Positions 34,188 through 43,499 of a stretch of DNA of 64,000 nucleotides are shown here, in pieces. How positions within the stretch are numbered: the first letter of the stretch is position 1; every line of letters begins with the position of its first letter. The translations under genes were made by a program, and so were the position numbers. Source of the stretch: Gammaproteobacteria bacterium (GTDB lineage Bacteria > Pseudomonadota > Gammaproteobacteria > Steroidobacterales > Steroidobacteraceae); NCBI GenBank assembly GCA_025359565.1, contig JANYFY010000009.1, positions 124,001 to 188,000 of the forward strand, written 5' to 3'. Under the pieces are notes generated by a model. It had not been told where the DNA came from. It ran no database searches and saw only the letters and a list, made by a program, of their open reading frames with translations.

Positions 34188-35189
34188 ATGAACCTTTGCG
34201 AGCAGCAGACCCTCGATCGACGCATTAGTGTTGCGCCCATGATGGATTGGACTGATCGCCACTGCAGGTTTCTGCATCGCCTATATGCACCTCATGCGCT
34301 GCTCTATACCGAGATGATTGTTGCCGCGGCATTGGTACGCGGCGATGCGCAACGTTTGCTAGACCACGATGCTTCGGAGCACCCGGTCGCACTTCAGTTG
34401 GGCGGATGTAGTCCGACCGAATTGGCGCAGGCCGCACGAATCGGCACCGCTGCGGGCTACGCGGAAATCAATCTCAATGTGGGCTGCCCCAGTGACCGGG
34501 TCAAAAACGGCTCTTTTGGTGCTTGCTTAATGCTAAAGCCTGATCTTGTTGCGACGTGCGTGCGGCATATGAAAGAGGCTACTCATGTGCCCGTTACCGT
34601 CAAATGCCGTATCGGCATTGACGAGCGCGACAGTTATGAGTTTTTTAGTGAATTTGTGGATGCCGTTTGCGCGGCCGGAATCGACGCTCTGATTGTGCAC
34701 GCGCGTGCGGCTATATTGGGTGGTTTGTCGCCGAAGGAAAATCGTGAAATTCCGCCCTTAAAATACGGTTATGTCTATCGGATTAAGCAGGAGCGTCCCA
34801 CTTTGCCCGTGGTCTTAAATGGAGGTTTAATCGACTTAGATAGCGTTCTGGCTCAGTTTGAAGTAGGTTTGAATGGGGTGATGTTGGGACGGGCTGCCTA
34901 TTACAGGCCTGCGTTGCTGGCGGAATTAGAGCAGGCCGTGCTGAATCCGGGGTGGCAAGTGCCTCATCCCGCTGAGATCGTTGAAAAAGTGGTCATTTAT
35001 GCCAATCATCACGCAAGTGCTGGACTGCGACTGCATTCGATCACTCGACATATGCAGGGTTTAGTCGTGGGCAAGGAGGGTGCGCGCGCGTGGCGGCGGT
35101 TTTTATCGGAGGTTGCAGCGCGACCTGATGCTTCTCCTGAAACGCTGTATAGGGGGTTGTCGTTGCTGAATGCCAAGATAGCTAGTTAA
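34188..35189 (+). CDS. dusA: tRNA-dihydrouridine synthase A
   Basis: A 333-residue FMN enzyme that reduces U20/U20a of tRNA with NADPH. FMN-barrel motifs are SVAPMMDWTDRHCRF at the N terminus, LQLGGCSPTELAQAA, and the catalytic Cys113 in NLNVGCPSDRVKNGSFGACL. The DusA-specific loop ARAAILGGLSPKENREIPPL is present; it separates DusA from DusB and DusC. Length is near E. coli DusA (330-345). Single transcription unit between a divergent DUF2946-like gene and the cyclase gene. Confidence 0.96.
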   Translation: MNLCEQQTLDRRISVAPMMDWTDRHCRFLHRLYAPHALLYTEMIVAAALVRGDAQRLLDHDASEHPVALQLGGCSPTELAQAARIGTAAGYAEINLNVGCPSDRVKNGSFGACLMLKPDLVATCVRHMKEATHVPVTVKCRIGIDERDSYEFFSEFVDAVCAAGIDALIVHARAAILGGLSPKENREIPPLKYGYVYRIKQERPTLPVVLNGGLIDLDSVLAQFEVGLNGVMLGRAAYYRPALLAELEQAVLNPGWQVPHPAEIVEKVVIYANHHASAGLRLHSITRHMQGLVVGKEGARAWRRFLSEVAARPDASPETLYRGLSLLNAKIAS

Positions 35190-35226
35190 ACCTAAGGCAC
35201 TAGAAGCCAGGATAAGTATAATCACC

Positions 35227-36138
35227 GTGGATATGGGTAACGAAATTGAATTAGCCATTTTGTTTGCCGACGTAGTCGGCAGCACTAAGCTTTATGAGTT
35301 GTTGGGTGACGTGCGGGCTCGTGACACAGTCGGTATTTGCATCGATGTTATGCGCGCGGCCACCGAACAAAATCACGGCACCGTGATTAAGACCATGGGT
35401 GATGAGGTGATGGCTACTTTCCCGACTTCCGATGATGCTTTAAATGCAGCGGCACAAATGCAGAAATGCATCACTTTGCATCCTGGATTGAAAATACCGG
35501 AGCAGTCTGTTGCGATACGTATTGGCTGTAATTACGGGCCGGTAGTGATGGAAAATCGCGATGTATTCGGGTCTGCGGTTCATACCGCCAATCGAATGAC
35601 CAGTCAGGCAAAGGCCGGACAGATTATGACCACTGCAACTATGGTGGAAAATTTGTCTGCGGAGTGGCGGGCGTCGGTACGCCAGATTGATATTGCGACC
35701 TTAAAAGGACGTAGCAGCGAAGTCGCACTATTTGAGGTTTTATGGCAGACCGAGGACGTCACTAGCATGGTGCCCGCGATCGCTAACGTATCGCGGGACG
35801 GCGCTAATAAAATCAAAAGGCTGCGCTTACGCTACCAGGGCCAAGAGGTGGTGGTGGATGAGGCGCGTGCGAATATTACAATGGGTCGAGCAGAAGAAAA
35901 TGATTTGGTTATTAAGGGTAATTTGATTTCGCGACTGCACGCACGGGTAGAGGTTAATCGTAGTAAATTCATGTTAGTGGATCAAAGCACCAATGGCACC
36001 TTTGTGCTTGGAAAAGAGGGTGAAGAGGCATTCGTGCGGCGTGATTCTATGCAGCTTCGAGGCGAGGGCCTGATCGGTTTAGGCAAAGCTCCTGACAGTA
36101 ATTCCTCACAGGTGGTGCGTTACACCTGTGAGGAATGA
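35227..36138 (+). CDS. Class III nucleotide cyclase with C-terminal FHA domain
   Basis: 303 residues, starting at GTG 35227 or ATG 35233. The N-terminal domain (~8-165) is a class III cyclase: metal ligands Asp15 (FADVVGST) and Asp59 (MGDE), a purine-selecting Lys55 in VIKTMGDE, and HTANRM with the Asn/Arg pair that stabilises the transition state. The C-terminal domain (~195-295) is FHA: ITMGRAEENDLVI, SRLHARVE and STNGTFV, which bind phosphothreonine. No membrane or other sensor domain is visible, so a phosphoprotein partner may control activity. Most likely adenylate cyclase, given the Lys. The last codons form half of a perfect inverted repeat shared with the facing pckG gene. Confidence 0.85.
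   Translation: MDMGNEIELAILFADVVGSTKLYELLGDVRARDTVGICIDVMRAATEQNHGTVIKTMGDEVMATFPTSDDALNAAAQMQKCITLHPGLKIPEQSVAIRIGCNYGPVVMENRDVFGSAVHTANRMTSQAKAGQIMTTATMVENLSAEWRASVRQIDIATLKGRSSEVALFEVLWQTEDVTSMVPAIANVSRDGANKIKRLRLRYQGQEVVVDEARANITMGRAEENDLVIKGNLISRLHARVEVNRSKFMLVDQSTNGTFVLGKEGEEAFVRRDSMQLRGEGLIGLGKAPDSNSSQVVRYTCEE
36101..36136. repeat. Perfect 14-base inverted repeat at convergent gene ends
   Basis: ATTCCTCACAGGTG (36101-36114) and CACCTGTGAGGAAT (36123-36136) flank an 8-base loop. The repeat spans the last codons of the cyclase gene and the stop of pckG (36120-36122), so both transcripts would carry the same strong hairpin at their 3' end. There is no T-tract on either side, so it is not a canonical intrinsic terminator; it could stop or protect both messages or bind a protein. 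Confidence 0.6.
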
Positions 36139-37901
36139 ATTCGAGCAATAGCGTCCGCGAGCTCGGTTTTTAAACTTTGCGGAAGGCGCGCGCCGAACTC
36201 GCTAAAATATGCACTAATTCCGGAATATTCTAACTTCCAGAGCTCTGGATCAACCGCAAATAGTTCCTCGATCGCGCTCGACGGGAGATCGAGTCCCCCA
36301 ATATCCAGGTCTGAGATTTCAGGAAGATGTCCGATGGCTGTGTCTTTGGCTCTTATGTTGCGCTTGCAACGGTCAATGATCCACCGCAGTACTCGCAAAT
36401 TTTCGCCAAACCCGGGCCAGAGAAACTTTCCGGAAGTATCTTGGCGGAACCAATTGACGTGAAAAATTTGGGGAGGATTTTTAAGCGCTGAACCCATATT
36501 GATCCAATGTGACCAATAGTCCGCAAAGTTATATCCGGCAAAGGGCTTCATTGCCATTGGGTCACGGCGTACGACGCCTACAGTTCCGGTCGCGGCGGCG
36601 GTCGTTTCTGAGGCTAGCCCTGCACCCACTAATACACCATGCAACCAATTGCGCGCCTGGTAGACCAAAGGAGTTAAAGAGCGGCGACGACCGCCAAATA
36701 CAATGGCTGAGAGGGGTACTCCACCGGGTGCGTCAGCTAGTTTTGAATAGCTGGGGTTTTGATGGGCACCCACCGTAAACCTAGAATTCGGTTGTGCCGC
36801 CGGTCCGTTAGACGGATCGTAAGGACGACCCTGCCAATCGATGACGGGCTTGCCTGGTAATCCCTCCCACCAGGGTTGATTGTCGGCCGTTAAAGCAACA
36901 TTAGTGAAAATAGTATCGCGACGAATAGTTTCGTAGGCGTTGCGGTTGGTTTTAAGATTCGTGCCTGGCGCAACACCGAAATAACCCGATTCTGGATTGA
37001 TCGCATAAAGTCTGCCGTCTTGGCCGGGGTGTAACCAAGCAATATCGTCACCGACGGTCCATACCTTCCATCCGGGATAGCTTTCCGGCGGAATCAACAT
37101 GGCAAGGTTAGTCTTGCCGCAGGCGGATGGAAAGGCGCAGGCGAGGTAGTGAATTTCCCCTTGTGGGTTTTCGATACCTACGATCAGCATATGTTCGGCA
37201 AGCCAGCCTTCGGTGCGCGCTTGCCAACTAGCAATGCGCAGTGCATGACATTTTTTTCCTAGTAGCGCGTTGCCCCCATATCCTGACCCGATACTTTGGA
37301 TGGAAAGCTCTTCGGGGAAATGCATGATAAAGCGGCGTTCGGGATTAAGATCGCCTGTTGAATGCAAGCCCTTAACGAAAGTGCCATCCTGCGCTATGCG
37401 CTCTAACGCAGCCCGCCCCATGCGAGTCATGAGCTTCATATTAAGGACCACATACGCACTATCGGTTATTTCTACACCGCCGCGCGCGAACGGCGAGTCG
37501 ATTGGCCCCATACAATAAGGGACCACATACAAGGTGCGGCCTTGCATGCATCCACGAAATAGCGCATCCATGCGTGCATGCGCAATATCAGGCGCAATCC
37601 AGTGATTATTAGGGCCGGCGTCGTCTTGATTTTGCGTACAAACATACGTCAAATGCTCTACGCGCGCGACATCCGAGGGATCTGAGCGTGATAAAAAACA
37701 TCCAGGATTAGTCGCTTCGTTCAGTGGCAGCAATTCGTTTTTGCCGACCAACTCTTTTTCCAACCGTTGAAACTCAAGTTCAGTGCCGTCGCACCAGTAA
37801 ATGCGCTCAGGTCTAGTAAGTCTTGCGACACCGTCGACCCAGGCAGTTACAGAGGGACTCAGTGAATCAAGTGCAGGAGCGTACTTAAAGGTTGTTGCCA
37901 T
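36120..37901 (-). CDS. pckG: Phosphoenolpyruvate carboxykinase (GTP)
   Basis: A 593-residue gluconeogenic enzyme: oxaloacetate + GTP to PEP + CO2 + GDP. The ATG at 37901 gives MATTFKYAPALDS; a longer frame to 38003 adds an unrelated leader. GTP-class signatures are FPSACGKTNLAMLIPP (P-loop with reactive Cys261 and Lys263), WTVGDDIAWLHPG, GYFGVAPGTN and GDCRRDP-type VRRDPMAMKPFAGYNFADYW. The R-rich mobile substrate loop is seen in GGRRRSLTPLVYQA. The GTP form occurs in some gammaproteobacteria, including Xanthomonadales, while enterobacteria use the ATP form. Convergent with the cyclase gene and overlapping its last codons. Confidence 0.96.
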   Translation of the reverse strand: MATTFKYAPALDSLSPSVTAWVDGVARLTRPERIYWCDGTELEFQRLEKELVGKNELLPLNEATNPGCFLSRSDPSDVARVEHLTYVCTQNQDDAGPNNHWIAPDIAHARMDALFRGCMQGRTLYVVPYCMGPIDSPFARGGVEITDSAYVVLNMKLMTRMGRAALERIAQDGTFVKGLHSTGDLNPERRFIMHFPEELSIQSIGSGYGGNALLGKKCHALRIASWQARTEGWLAEHMLIVGIENPQGEIHYLACAFPSACGKTNLAMLIPPESYPGWKVWTVGDDIAWLHPGQDGRLYAINPESGYFGVAPGTNLKTNRNAYETIRRDTIFTNVALTADNQPWWEGLPGKPVIDWQGRPYDPSNGPAAQPNSRFTVGAHQNPSYSKLADAPGGVPLSAIVFGGRRRSLTPLVYQARNWLHGVLVGAGLASETTAAATGTVGVVRRDPMAMKPFAGYNFADYWSHWINMGSALKNPPQIFHVNWFRQDTSGKFLWPGFGENLRVLRWIIDRCKRNIRAKDTAIGHLPEISDLDIGGLDLPSSAIEELFAVDPELWKLEYSGISAYFSEFGARLPQSLKTELADAIARIHSSQV

Positions 37902-38003
37902 TCGAATCCTCAGCCATAAGCTATCAATATCGGCCGCAGAATGACATATAGGGCTAAATGATGCCAATTTCCTACCAAAAACACCGTAGGCTTGCGCCAT
38001 CAC

Positions 38004-39965
38004 ATGAATACCGATTTTAAAGATATCTTTGGTTCTGCGGGACCACTAGCGCGAGCCTTGCCGGGATATGCCTATCGATCGGAACAGGCGGCGATGGCAA
38101 AGGCTGTAGGTCTCGCTTTGGCTCGCGAGGAACCGTTGTTGGTAGAGGCAGGGACGGGGACTGGCAAGACCTTCGCTTACCTTGTCCCTGCCTTGTTATC
38201 GGGTCGCAGCGTCATTATTTCGACCGGTACTCGCACCCTGCAAGATCAATTGTTTCATCGTGACTTGCCGCTGCTCGCGAAAGCTTTGGGTTTGCCGGTC
38301 AAAGTGGCATTGCTGAAAGGACGTAGCAATTATTTATGTCGGCACCGATTGGAAATGGTCACTCAGCAAGCCAGTTTGTTAGCAGTAGGACGCGGCGAAC
38401 TTGAGACTTTGGCGAAGGTTGCTCGGTGGGCGGCAGTTACCAAAACCGGTGATTTGTCTGAACTTGAGGAGTTACCGGAACAATCTTCATTGTGGCCCGC
38501 TGTCACTTCAACGCGCGAGAACTGCTTAGGGCAAGAATGTCCGCAGTTCGGTGGATGTTATATAATTGACGCGAGACGTAGGGCACAAGCATCTGAAATT
38601 GTTGTAGTTAATCATCACCTACTCTTGGCGGATCTGGCCCTAAAAGAGGACGGTTTTGGTGATTTACTACCAGGTGCTGGGGCCGTCATTTTGGATGAGG
38701 CTCACCAAGTACCGGATATTGCGGCCCAGTTTTTTGGTCAAATTTGGTCGGTGCGACAGGTCCAATTGTTGCTACGCGACCTTGCGGCGGAGTTAACCAC
38801 TGCCGGGGTGCAATCGCCTGCGGCCAATAGTGTGATCGAGGGTCTAAGCCTAAAACTGGATGAGCTTCGCAGTATTTTACCGGCGGGTGGACCTCGCTAT
38901 GACTGGGCGCGGTTGCCTGAAGGATTTGTGGATTTATTGACGGGTCTTCAAACAACATTAGCCGACCTTACTCACTTGTTGGAGGGTTTGGGTGCGAGCT
39001 CCGGTATCGCCAATTGCGCCAAACGAGCCACCACCTTGTCGAGTGGACTTGCAACTTTGCAAACCATTTCAGACGAGTCAGGTTTGCGCTGGGTGGAAGT
39101 GACGCATAAGGGTTTATCATTGCATTTTACTCCCTTTGAGATCGCAGATCGTCTACGCGGGTTCATTGAGGCTCGACCTTCATCGTGGGTTTTTACTTCA
39201 GCGACCTTGGCAATTGGCGAGGATTTTTCGCATTTTGCAGCCCGCATAGGCCTTACGTCGGCACGAACGCTGCGTATTGAGAGTCCTTTTGATTATCGTG
39301 AACAGGCCCGTATTTTTCTACCTTCTAATATGCCAGAGCCGCAAAGTGCACTTTTTGCAGGGGCATTTATCGACGCTTGTGCACCTTTGCTCGAAGCGAG
39401 TGGGGGCAGAGCATTTTTACTGTACACAAGTTATCGTGGGTTGGCCGAGGGCGAGGCGGCGCTACGCAAGCGTTTTCCAAAACCGCCCTTTCCGGTCCTT
39501 GTCCAAGGCCAGGCTCCTCGCGAAGTGTTGTTGGCGCGTTTTCGCAAGTTAGGTAACGCCGTGTTATTGGCAACCGGGAGCTTCTGGGAGGGTGTGGATG
39601 TTAAGGGCGAGGCGCTTTCGATTGTTGCAATAGACAAGCTGCCTTTTGCATCGCCCGATGACCCTTTGCTCAAGGCGCGCCTTGAGGGCATTAGGCGGCG
39701 CGGTGGTAATCCTTTTTTTGAATACCAGGTGCCCCAGGCAGTGCTGGCGCTGAAACAGGGGGTCGGGAGACTGATTCGTGATTTTGACGATTTTGGTGTG
39801 GTTGTTATCGGCGATCCGCGGGTGCGAACCAAGGCATACGGGAGAGCTTTCCTAGAGTCACTCCCGCCAAGTCCAGTGGTTGTCGAAAGTTCGGTTGTGG
39901 AAGAGTTTCTTCGGGAACGATTGCGTGCGCTGCACGCGCATCGGCCCTCGCCACGGGTGATCTAG
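38004..39965 (+). CDS. yoaA: DinG/XPD-family DNA helicase YoaA
   Basis: About 653 residues from ATG 38004; a TTG at 37992 would add four residues (MRHH) and is less likely. Superfamily 2 helicase with an iron-sulfur cluster: Walker A EAGTGTGKT (Lys55), cluster cysteines 112, 174, 179 and 185, DEAH box at ~231-234, and C-terminal motifs GSFWEGVDVKGEAL and QGVGRLIRDFDDFG. Length and the position next to tsaB (yeaZ) match YoaA, whose E. coli gene also neighbours tsaB. YoaA works with the HolC subunit of DNA polymerase III in repair of replication-blocking damage. The stop is immediately followed by the tsaB start. Confidence 0.92.
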   Translation: MNTDFKDIFGSAGPLARALPGYAYRSEQAAMAKAVGLALAREEPLLVEAGTGTGKTFAYLVPALLSGRSVIISTGTRTLQDQLFHRDLPLLAKALGLPVKVALLKGRSNYLCRHRLEMVTQQASLLAVGRGELETLAKVARWAAVTKTGDLSELEELPEQSSLWPAVTSTRENCLGQECPQFGGCYIIDARRRAQASEIVVVNHHLLLADLALKEDGFGDLLPGAGAVILDEAHQVPDIAAQFFGQIWSVRQVQLLLRDLAAELTTAGVQSPAANSVIEGLSLKLDELRSILPAGGPRYDWARLPEGFVDLLTGLQTTLADLTHLLEGLGASSGIANCAKRATTLSSGLATLQTISDESGLRWVEVTHKGLSLHFTPFEIADRLRGFIEARPSSWVFTSATLAIGEDFSHFAARIGLTSARTLRIESPFDYREQARIFLPSNMPEPQSALFAGAFIDACAPLLEASGGRAFLLYTSYRGLAEGEAALRKRFPKPPFPVLVQGQAPREVLLARFRKLGNAVLLATGSFWEGVDVKGEALSIVAIDKLPFASPDDPLLKARLEGIRRRGGNPFFEYQVPQAVLALKQGVGRLIRDFDDFGVVVIGDPRVRTKAYGRAFLESLPPSPVVVESSVVEEFLRERLRALHAHRPSPRVI

Positions 39966-40670
39966 TTGCGTGTTTTAGCGTTGGATACGGCGACCGAAGC
40001 TTGCTCAGTGGCGCTGTTAGTAAATGGTGAGTGCATAGGTCGGTTTGCGGAGTTACAGAGGGGCCATGCAGAACGGATTCTCGACATGGTGGACTCAGTA
40101 CTAGCAGAAGCCGGAATGAGCTTGAGTGGGCTTGATGGCATTGCAGCGAGCATAGGTCCCGGTGCCTTTACCGGGGTTCGTATTAGCGTGGCGGTAGCGC
40201 AAGGGCTCGCCTTTGGTGCGGGGCTTGGAGTGGTGCCCGTGACTACGCTGGAAGCCTTGGGCTTAGCCGCGATGAGCATCAGTGCGCGGGCTTTGGCCTG
40301 TCTCGATGCGCGTATGGGCGAAGTGTACTGGGGTTGTTTTGAGCGCCATGCGACGCAAGGGTTGATTGCGTTAGGCGCGCCGCAGGTGAGTCCTGCGAGT
40401 GGTGTAAAGTGGCTGGGTGGTGCTAAGAACAATATGCAAGAGATCAATATCCGAGGCATTGGCCGGGGCTTTGCGGTCTACCCTGAGCTTTACAATCTTG
40501 GGCTGGTTGTTGAGCCGGGTGCTGCCAATGCCTTGCCTCATTCGCGCGAGATCGCGCGGATTGCCGTAATGCGTTTAAACACAGGAGCGAGTCTTGATCC
40601 GGCGCGCCTTGAGCCTTTGTACCTGCGTAATCAGGTGGCACTGACCGAGGCTGAGCGCGGCATTAAATAG
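39966..40670 (+). CDS. tsaB: tRNA threonylcarbamoyladenosine protein TsaB
   Basis: A 234-residue actin-like fold protein that with TsaD and TsaE completes t6A37 modification of ANN-decoding tRNAs. It starts at TTG 39966, the base after the yoaA stop, giving [17 protein letters not shown], the conserved first strand. [20 protein letters not shown] is the family signature. TsaB keeps this fold but does not carry the metal-binding His pair of TsaD. Translation is likely coupled to yoaA. Confidence 0.95.
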   Translation: MRVLALDTATEACSVALLVNGECIGRFAELQRGHAERILDMVDSVLAEAGMSLSGLDGIAASIGPGAFTGVRISVAVAQGLAFGAGLGVVPVTTLEALGLAAMSISARALACLDARMGEVYWGCFERHATQGLIALGAPQVSPASGVKWLGGAKNNMQEINIRGIGRGFAVYPELYNLGLVVEPGAANALPHSREIARIAVMRLNTGASLDPARLEPLYLRNQVALTEAERGIK

Positions 40671-40673
40671 CTC

Positions 40674-40691
40674 GCGTCATGCAACTGTCAC
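40674..40691 (+). promoter_or_regulatory. Putative Pho box upstream of phoB
   Basis: GCGTCAT-GCAA-CTGTCAC has the 7-4-7 layout of the PhoB site and 14 of 18 matches to CTGTCATAWAWCTGTCAY. A -10-like TAATAC follows at 40704-40709. That places the transcription start close to the phoB ATG at 40714, so the message may be nearly leaderless. The site would give autoregulation of phoBR. Confidence 0.55.
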
Positions 40692-40713
40692 ATCTGATCG
40701 CTGTAATACCCTG

Positions 40714-41409
40714 ATGGCTGCAAAACGTATATTGATAGTGGAAGACGAAAAACCGATTCGCGACATGATTGCATTCGGCTTGCGTCGTGCCGGGTATCAA
40801 GTATCGGAAGCCGAGGATTGTCGCGAAGCGCGGGCACAAATAGTCGATTTAAGACCGGATTTGATGCTGGTCGATTGGATGTTGCCCGATATGAGTGGTT
40901 TGGAGTTGACGCGCTCACTTAAACGGGTGAAGGACACCCGGGAAATTCCAGTCATTATGTTAACCGCCAAGGCGGAAGAACAGGACAAAGTGGGCGCTTT
41001 AGAGGGTGGTGCGGACGATTACGTCACTAAGCCGTTTTCACCACGCGAATTGCAGGCGCGAATTCAGGCGGTCTTGCGGCGGGCCATTCCTGTTGGATCC
41101 GCTGACGTGGTGGAGGTTAATGGCTTAAGACTTGATGATTCTAGTCATCGTGTGAGTTCCGGTGATCAGGAAATTAGTTTAGGACCGACTGAATATAGGT
41201 TGTTGCATTTTTTTATGACCCACCCCGAACGGGTTTTTAGTCGCGGGCAACTATTGGATCGCGTCTGGGGCGGAAATAGCTATGTGGAAGAGCGCACCGT
41301 CGATGTACATATCCGTCGGTTGCGTAAGGCTTTAGAGCCGTATTCCCTGGAGTCTTTGGTGCAAACGGTTCGCGGTTCGGGTTATCGATTTTCCACGCGA
41401 GAGACCTAA
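40714..41409 (+). CDS. phoB: Phosphate regulon response regulator PhoB
   Basis: 231 residues. Receiver domain with acidic pocket EDE, phospho-acceptor Asp54 in [11 protein letters not shown], and conserved Thr/Lys ([19 protein letters not shown]). C-terminal OmpR-type winged helix ([41 protein letters not shown]). Phosphorylated PhoB binds Pho boxes and activates phosphate-starvation genes. No clear ribosome binding site precedes the ATG. Followed closely by phoR and phoU. Confidence 0.96.
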   Translation: MAAKRILIVEDEKPIRDMIAFGLRRAGYQVSEAEDCREARAQIVDLRPDLMLVDWMLPDMSGLELTRSLKRVKDTREIPVIMLTAKAEEQDKVGALEGGADDYVTKPFSPRELQARIQAVLRRAIPVGSADVVEVNGLRLDDSSHRVSSGDQEISLGPTEYRLLHFFMTHPERVFSRGQLLDRVWGGNSYVEERTVDVHIRRLRKALEPYSLESLVQTVRGSGYRFSTRET

Positions 41410-41432
41410 GAACGCGCTATCTTGCTTATCCA

Positions 41433-42734
41433 ATGGTAGCGATGTGGACTTTTGCGCTTGCGCGACTCGCGGGCCTGCTGATATTGGGCTTATGTTTAGG
41501 TCTGATCGTAGGACCTATTTGGCTGTGGATATTAGCGGCTGCCTGTGTGTATTTAGGTCGGCTGTTGCTTAATCTATATCGACTCGACCGTTGGTTGCGA
41601 TTGCGCTCGCAGATCGATCCACCGTTAATGGGCGGTATTTGGGGCGATGTGGTTGCGCAGGTGGTGCGGTTGCATCGACGCAAACAGTTTCACAAGCAAC
41701 GCTTGGCGCAGCTGTTGCGCGAAGTACGTCGCTCCACGGCTGCCTTGCCGGATGGCGTGATTATCCTAAGTAGTCAAAACGATATTGTTTGGTTTAATCG
41801 TCAGGCCGGGCGATTACTAGGGTTGAAGCGACCGTCCGATCTGGGATTACGGATTGATAACTTGATAAGGTCGCCGGAATTTGTGCTGTATTTGCATTCG
41901 GATGAGTATGCAGTACCGCTGGTTATTCATCCTCCGGTGCAATTGGATGTTTTTTTGGCGTTGCAACTCGTGCCGTATGGAGCAGGGCAGCTGTTGTTGT
42001 TGGTGCGTGACGTGACCCGTCAAATGCGTCTTGAGGCTATGCGCAAAGATTTTGTCGCCAATGCGTCGCATGAGTTGCGTACACCCTTGACGGTAATCTC
42101 AGGCTACCTGGATTCACTCGCGGACGATAAGGGGTTGGATCCCGTATGGTCGAGTCCAATTCGCGATATGCGGAGTCAAGCTCAACGAATGAATGGCATA
42201 ATCGCAGACTTGCTAGAGCTCTCGCGATTAGAGTCTGCGGACGATGAAGCGGTGCGCGAAATAGTTGATATTCCGAACCTCTTACGGCGTCTGCAACGCG
42301 ATGCGTTGGCGCGTTCTCTGCGTCCTCATGAAGTGTTCCTCGATCTCGAGTCGACTTGCGGATTATGGGGTTCAAGCCAGGAACTTGAGTCGGCATTCAC
42401 CAATCTATTGGTCAATGCACTGAAATATACTGCGGTCGACGGCTCGGTGCGGATGCGCTGGTGGAACGATAGTGAAGGTGCCTATTTCTCAGTAGCCGAC
42501 ACCGGAATGGGTATACCGCCAGAACATATGCCGCGACTCACTGAGCGTTTTTATCGAGTAGATGTGGGGCGTTCGCGTGCTCAGGGAGGATCGGGTTTAG
42601 GCCTCGCCATCGTGAAGCATGCATTGCAACGGCACGGCGGTTGGCTGGAGGTGGTCAGTGTCGAGGGTAAAGGGAGTACTTTTACTTGTCATTTTCCTGT
42701 GCAGCGTGTTTCACTAACGGCTGTAGAAGATTAA
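41433..42734 (+). CDS. phoR: Phosphate regulon sensor kinase PhoR
   Basis: 433 residues, the E. coli length (431). Two adjacent N-terminal membrane segments without a large periplasmic loop, a PAS domain (~95-190: LPDGVIILSSQNDIVWFN), HisKA with His213 in NASHELRTPLTVISGYLD, and HATPase_c with NLLVNALKYT, DTGMGIP and GGSGLGLAIV. In the family it senses phosphate supply through PstSCAB and PhoU rather than directly. It starts 23 bases after phoB. Confidence 0.95.
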   Translation: MVAMWTFALARLAGLLILGLCLGLIVGPIWLWILAAACVYLGRLLLNLYRLDRWLRLRSQIDPPLMGGIWGDVVAQVVRLHRRKQFHKQRLAQLLREVRRSTAALPDGVIILSSQNDIVWFNRQAGRLLGLKRPSDLGLRIDNLIRSPEFVLYLHSDEYAVPLVIHPPVQLDVFLALQLVPYGAGQLLLLVRDVTRQMRLEAMRKDFVANASHELRTPLTVISGYLDSLADDKGLDPVWSSPIRDMRSQAQRMNGIIADLLELSRLESADDEAVREIVDIPNLLRRLQRDALARSLRPHEVFLDLESTCGLWGSSQELESAFTNLLVNALKYTAVDGSVRMRWWNDSEGAYFSVADTGMGIPPEHMPRLTERFYRVDVGRSRAQGGSGLGLAIVKHALQRHGGWLEVVSVEGKGSTFTCHFPVQRVSLTAVED

Positions 42735-42764
42735 GTGTTAGCTTTTTTTGCATTGAGGTGATTT

Positions 42765-43499
42765 ATGGAAACCGCTGACCTTACACATCATATTTCGCGG
42801 CGATTTAACGAAGATTTGGAAAAAGTACGCAATCAAGTGTTGCAAATGGGCGGTTTTGTGGAGCAACAGCTGCACAAGGCTATTACCGCCTTGGTTGAAG
42901 GCGACAGCCGATTAGGTGAGTCGGTTGCTACGGATGACTACAAAGTCAATGGAATGGAAGTGTCTATTGACGAAGAGTGTAGCCGAATCTTGGCGATCCG
43001 CGCGCCTGCGGCCGGCGACCTGAGGGTTATCGTGGCTATCATCAAGACGATTACCGACCTTGAACGGATTGGCGATGAGGGCGAGAAAATCGGTTACATC
43101 GCCTCCCGTCTCGCGACTATGGAACGACCGGCGGATAAGTATCGAGAAGTTAAACACTTGGGTCGCCAAGTGGCTCAAATGGTGCACGACTCACTCGACG
43201 CCTTTGCTCGCATGGACTCCCAGGCGGCCCTCAAAACGGCGCAAGAAGATAAAATGGTGGACGAGGAATACGAAGCTATTCATCGTCAATGTATTACCTT
43301 CATGATGGAAGATCCGCGGACGATTCGGCGCGCGCTAGAGATTATGTGGATCGTTCGCGCCCTGGAGCGCATCGGCGATCATGCTAAGAATATTTGTGAA
43401 TATGTTATCTACATGGTTCATGGTAAGGATGTTCGCCATACCTCGCTTGAGGATGTCGCCAAACAGATTGACGCCGCGCACGCGACCGCCCGTCGCTAA
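42765..43499 (+). CDS. phoU: Phosphate signalling protein PhoU
   Basis: 244 residues, all helical, two tandem PhoU repeats with the metal-binding E/DxxxD patterns (RIGDEGEKIGYIASRL in the first, RIGDHAKNICEYVIYM in the second). It inhibits PhoR when phosphate is plentiful and restrains Pst transport. A GAGGTGA ribosome binding site lies just upstream. Here phoU follows phoBR instead of sitting at the end of the pst operon as in E. coli. Confidence 0.95.
   Translation: METADLTHHISRRFNEDLEKVRNQVLQMGGFVEQQLHKAITALVEGDSRLGESVATDDYKVNGMEVSIDEECSRILAIRAPAAGDLRVIVAIIKTITDLERIGDEGEKIGYIASRLATMERPADKYREVKHLGRQVAQMVHDSLDAFARMDSQAALKTAQEDKMVDEEYEAIHRQCITFMMEDPRTIRRALEIMWIVRALERIGDHAKNICEYVIYMVHGKDVRHTSLEDVAKQIDAAHATARR

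Noticed and set aside
36101-36136. Canonical bidirectional intrinsic terminator
   Set aside because: The stem is perfect, but neither strand has a T-tract after it, so it is listed as an inverted repeat only.
37992-38003. TTG start of yoaA four codons upstream
   Set aside because: The ATG at 38004 is a normal start and the added residues (MRHH) have no family support.
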